DNA of 6,552 bases from Planctomycetota bacterium (GTDB lineage Bacteria > Planctomycetota > Phycisphaerae > WQYP01): NCBI GenBank assembly GCA_021799715.1, contig JAJYZY010000129.1, positions 1 through 6,552 of the forward strand, read 5' to 3'. The translations under genes were made by a program, and so were the position numbers. The notes under the pieces were generated by a model that did not search any database, was not told where the DNA came from, and saw only the letters and a list, made by a program, of their open reading frames with translations. Below, piece after piece: positions 5,110-6,552 of this stretch. How positions within the stretch are numbered: position 1 is the first letter of the stretch; the number at the start of each line of letters is the position of its first letter.

Positions 5110-6552
5110 ATGGTGAATGCGAATTCAGCGTCGGAAAATTCTCGGGTCAATGGATTGACAAATCAAATCTCACGCCGAAAGGTGCTGGCAACCGCCGGGG
5201 CAATCGCGACGGCAACCGTTATAGGGAAAACCCCCGACTCTTCGATTCACTCGGCGCGCGGAGCCAATGTTCAGGCCGGGTGGAAACCATCCGGTTATCG
5301 TTGGAACAATGTTGCCATTCACGGCGGCGGATTTGTTGTGGGCATTATTCCACACCCCACGGTGCGCGGACTCATATATGCGCGCACGGACGTAGGCGGA
5401 GCGTATCGGCTCGATCCTGGCAGCGACCGCTGGACGCCCATTACCGATTGGGTGGGTGGGCCGGACTGGTATTTATCGGGTATTGAAAGTCTTGCCGTTG
5501 ACGTAACGGACAAAAATCGTGTCTATATCGCGGCGGGCATGTACAGCCAGCCATGGGCAAAAAACGGTGCCATTTTAAGATCCCAGGATCAGGGGCGCAC
5601 CTGGCGGATAACCCATCTGCCCATTAAGCTCGGCGGCAACGAAGCGGGGCGATTTAATGGTGAACGCTTGGCGGTGGATCCGAATGCCCCGTCAACGCTC
5701 TATTTTGGTTCGCGACATAATGGCCTTTGGAAAAGTGTGGATCATGGTGAATCATGGCATCAGGTAAAAAGCTTTCCAGTGTTGCGCCATACCGCCGGCG
5801 TGGGCACGGTTTTTGTCATTTATGATTCGCATGGCGGCAAACGCGGACAAGCCACGCCCATTATCTATGCCGGTGTTTCCACGCCGCAGGGTGGAATGTA
5901 TCGCAGCACGGATGCCGGAGAGACCTGGCACAAAATGCCGGGGCAACCAACGGGATTGCGCCCCAATCATGCCGCGTTGTCCGCCGATGGCTTTATGTAT
6001 GTCAGTTATGGCAAGCAGCCGGGACCAAATTCGATGACGGACGGCGCTGTCTGGAAATGTAACACCCGCGATGACGGTTGGACCAATATTACGCCCCTGT
6101 CCCCACAAAAAGACCGCCGCAGCTTCGGATATGGAACCGTGGCCATTGATGTGAACCATCCCGGCACGGTTATGGCCGGCACGTTCTGCCGCTGGAATGG
6201 CGGTGACATCATCTTTCGTTCCACCAATGGCGGCCGGAATTGGACTGCCATCAGCCCCAGTGCCGGCGGAATCTGGTCCGTGGAATCGGCTCCGTGGCTG
6301 AAGTTCCATTCATCGCATGCGATGGTCACGAATTGGATCGGCAGTCTGCAAATTGATCCGCATCATTCCGATCGCGTGCTTTACACCACCGGCTGGGGAA
6401 TATTTGAAAGTACGGATGTCACCGCGGCGGATACCGGGGGGCGGACGCACTGGAAATTTTATTGCGACGGCTTTGAGGAAACCGTGGTTACGGACTTGAT
6501 CAGTCCGCCCGCGGGGGCACATCTGATCAGCACGGTTGGCGATATTGATGGC
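5110..6552 (+). CDS. GH74 xyloglucanase, Tat-exported (3' end beyond window)
   Basis: Hydrolyses the beta-1,4-glucan backbone of xyloglucan outside the cytoplasm. The frame is open for 481 codons to the window edge; GH74 catalytic regions are usually 700 or more residues, so the rest lies to the right. After a 20-residue n-region comes a twin-arginine signal, SRRKVL (21-26), with an Ala-rich core (27-39), implying folded export by Tat. The mature protein starts with the GH74 hallmark Y-x-W-x-x-V (63-68), GGGF (72-75), then YARTDVGGAYR (90-100). Asp94 is the expected catalytic base. Four Asp-box/BNR-type repeats of the beta-propeller are visible: S-Q-D-Q-G-R-T-W (158-165), S-V-D-H-G-E-S-W (209-216), S-T-D-A-G-E-T-W (266-273) and a degenerate S-T-N-G-G-R-N-W (371-378). 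VGDIDG at the edge holds Asp478, the expected catalytic acid. Endo-action versus reducing-end exo-action cannot be settled here. Sialidases share Asp-boxes but not RTDVGG. Confidence 0.92.
   Translation, partial: MVNANSASENSRVNGLTNQISRRKVLATAGAIATATVIGKTPDSSIHSARGANVQAGWKPSGYRWNNVAIHGGGFVVGIIPHPTVRGLIYARTDVGGAYRLDPGSDRWTPITDWVGGPDWYLSGIESLAVDVTDKNRVYIAAGMYSQPWAKNGAILRSQDQGRTWRITHLPIKLGGNEAGRFNGERLAVDPNAPSTLYFGSRHNGLWKSVDHGESWHQVKSFPVLRHTAGVGTVFVIYDSHGGKRGQATPIIYAGVSTPQGGMYRSTDAGETWHKMPGQPTGLRPNHAALSADGFMYVSYGKQPGPNSMTDGAVWKCNTRDDGWTNITPLSPQKDRRSFGYGTVAIDVNHPGTVMAGTFCRWNGGDIIFRSTNGGRNWTAISPSAGGIWSVESAPWLKFHSSHAMVTNWIGSLQIDPHHSDRVLYTTGWGIFESTDVTAADTGGRTHWKFYCDGFEETVVTDLISPPAGAHLISTVGDIDG

Noticed and set aside
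5752..6309. 185-residue minus-strand frame opposite the GH74 gene
   Set aside because: It lies wholly within a gene with a clear family assignment and has no recognisable domain; it is an antisense shadow, as are the frames inside the GH31 gene at 3628-4258.

Overview
The window looks like chromosomal DNA of a polysaccharide-degrading bacterium that makes PEP-CTERM exported proteins. Planctomycetota (for example a Phycisphaerae-like lineage) is my best guess, with Verrucomicrobiota the main alternative. The guess rests on a PEP-CTERM sorting tail ending in GRRRR, a twin-arginine-exported glycoside hydrolase, long intergenic regions, and a REP-associated transposase of a type I associate with planctomycetes. 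No rRNA or other taxonomic marker is present, so the assignment is inference.

Layout. 1-339: non-coding leader region with an inverted repeat, a pair of TGCGCT direct repeats 21 bp apart, a possible promoter and a structured leader. 340-1095 (+): a small secreted PEP-CTERM protein with one predicted beta-sandwich domain, followed by a strong intrinsic terminator at 1155-1190. 1222-2205: a REP/RAYT unit. A minus-strand Y1 (HUH) transposase gene at 1511-1993 is bracketed by inverted REP pairs; the inner repeats are 90-bp direct repeats about 90% identical. 2206-2610: non-coding, with a second copy of the TGCGCT paired element and a 17-bp palindrome. 2611-5034 (+): a GH31 alpha-xylosidase very close to E. 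coli YicI. 5110 to the right edge (+): the N-terminal 481 codons of a Tat-exported GH74 xyloglucanase.

How the genes work together. GH74 and the GH31 alpha-xylosidase are consecutive steps of xyloglucan breakdown. The exported GH74 enzyme would cleave the xyloglucan backbone into oligosaccharides. The GH31 enzyme has no signal peptide and would remove non-reducing-end alpha-xylose inside the cell. The two genes are 75 bp apart on the same strand with no obvious terminator, so they are probably one operon. Transporter, galactosidase and fucosidase genes are not in the window.

The most interesting non-coding signal is the two-part element TGCGCT-N15-TGCGCTGTACGYAGTGG. It occurs once upstream of the PEP-CTERM gene (117-154) and once upstream of the xyloglucan genes (2284-2321), with the same 21-bp period. 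It could be a shared regulator site that puts the surface protein and the xyloglucan genes in one regulon. The second notable signal is the mirror-image REP arrangement around the transposase.
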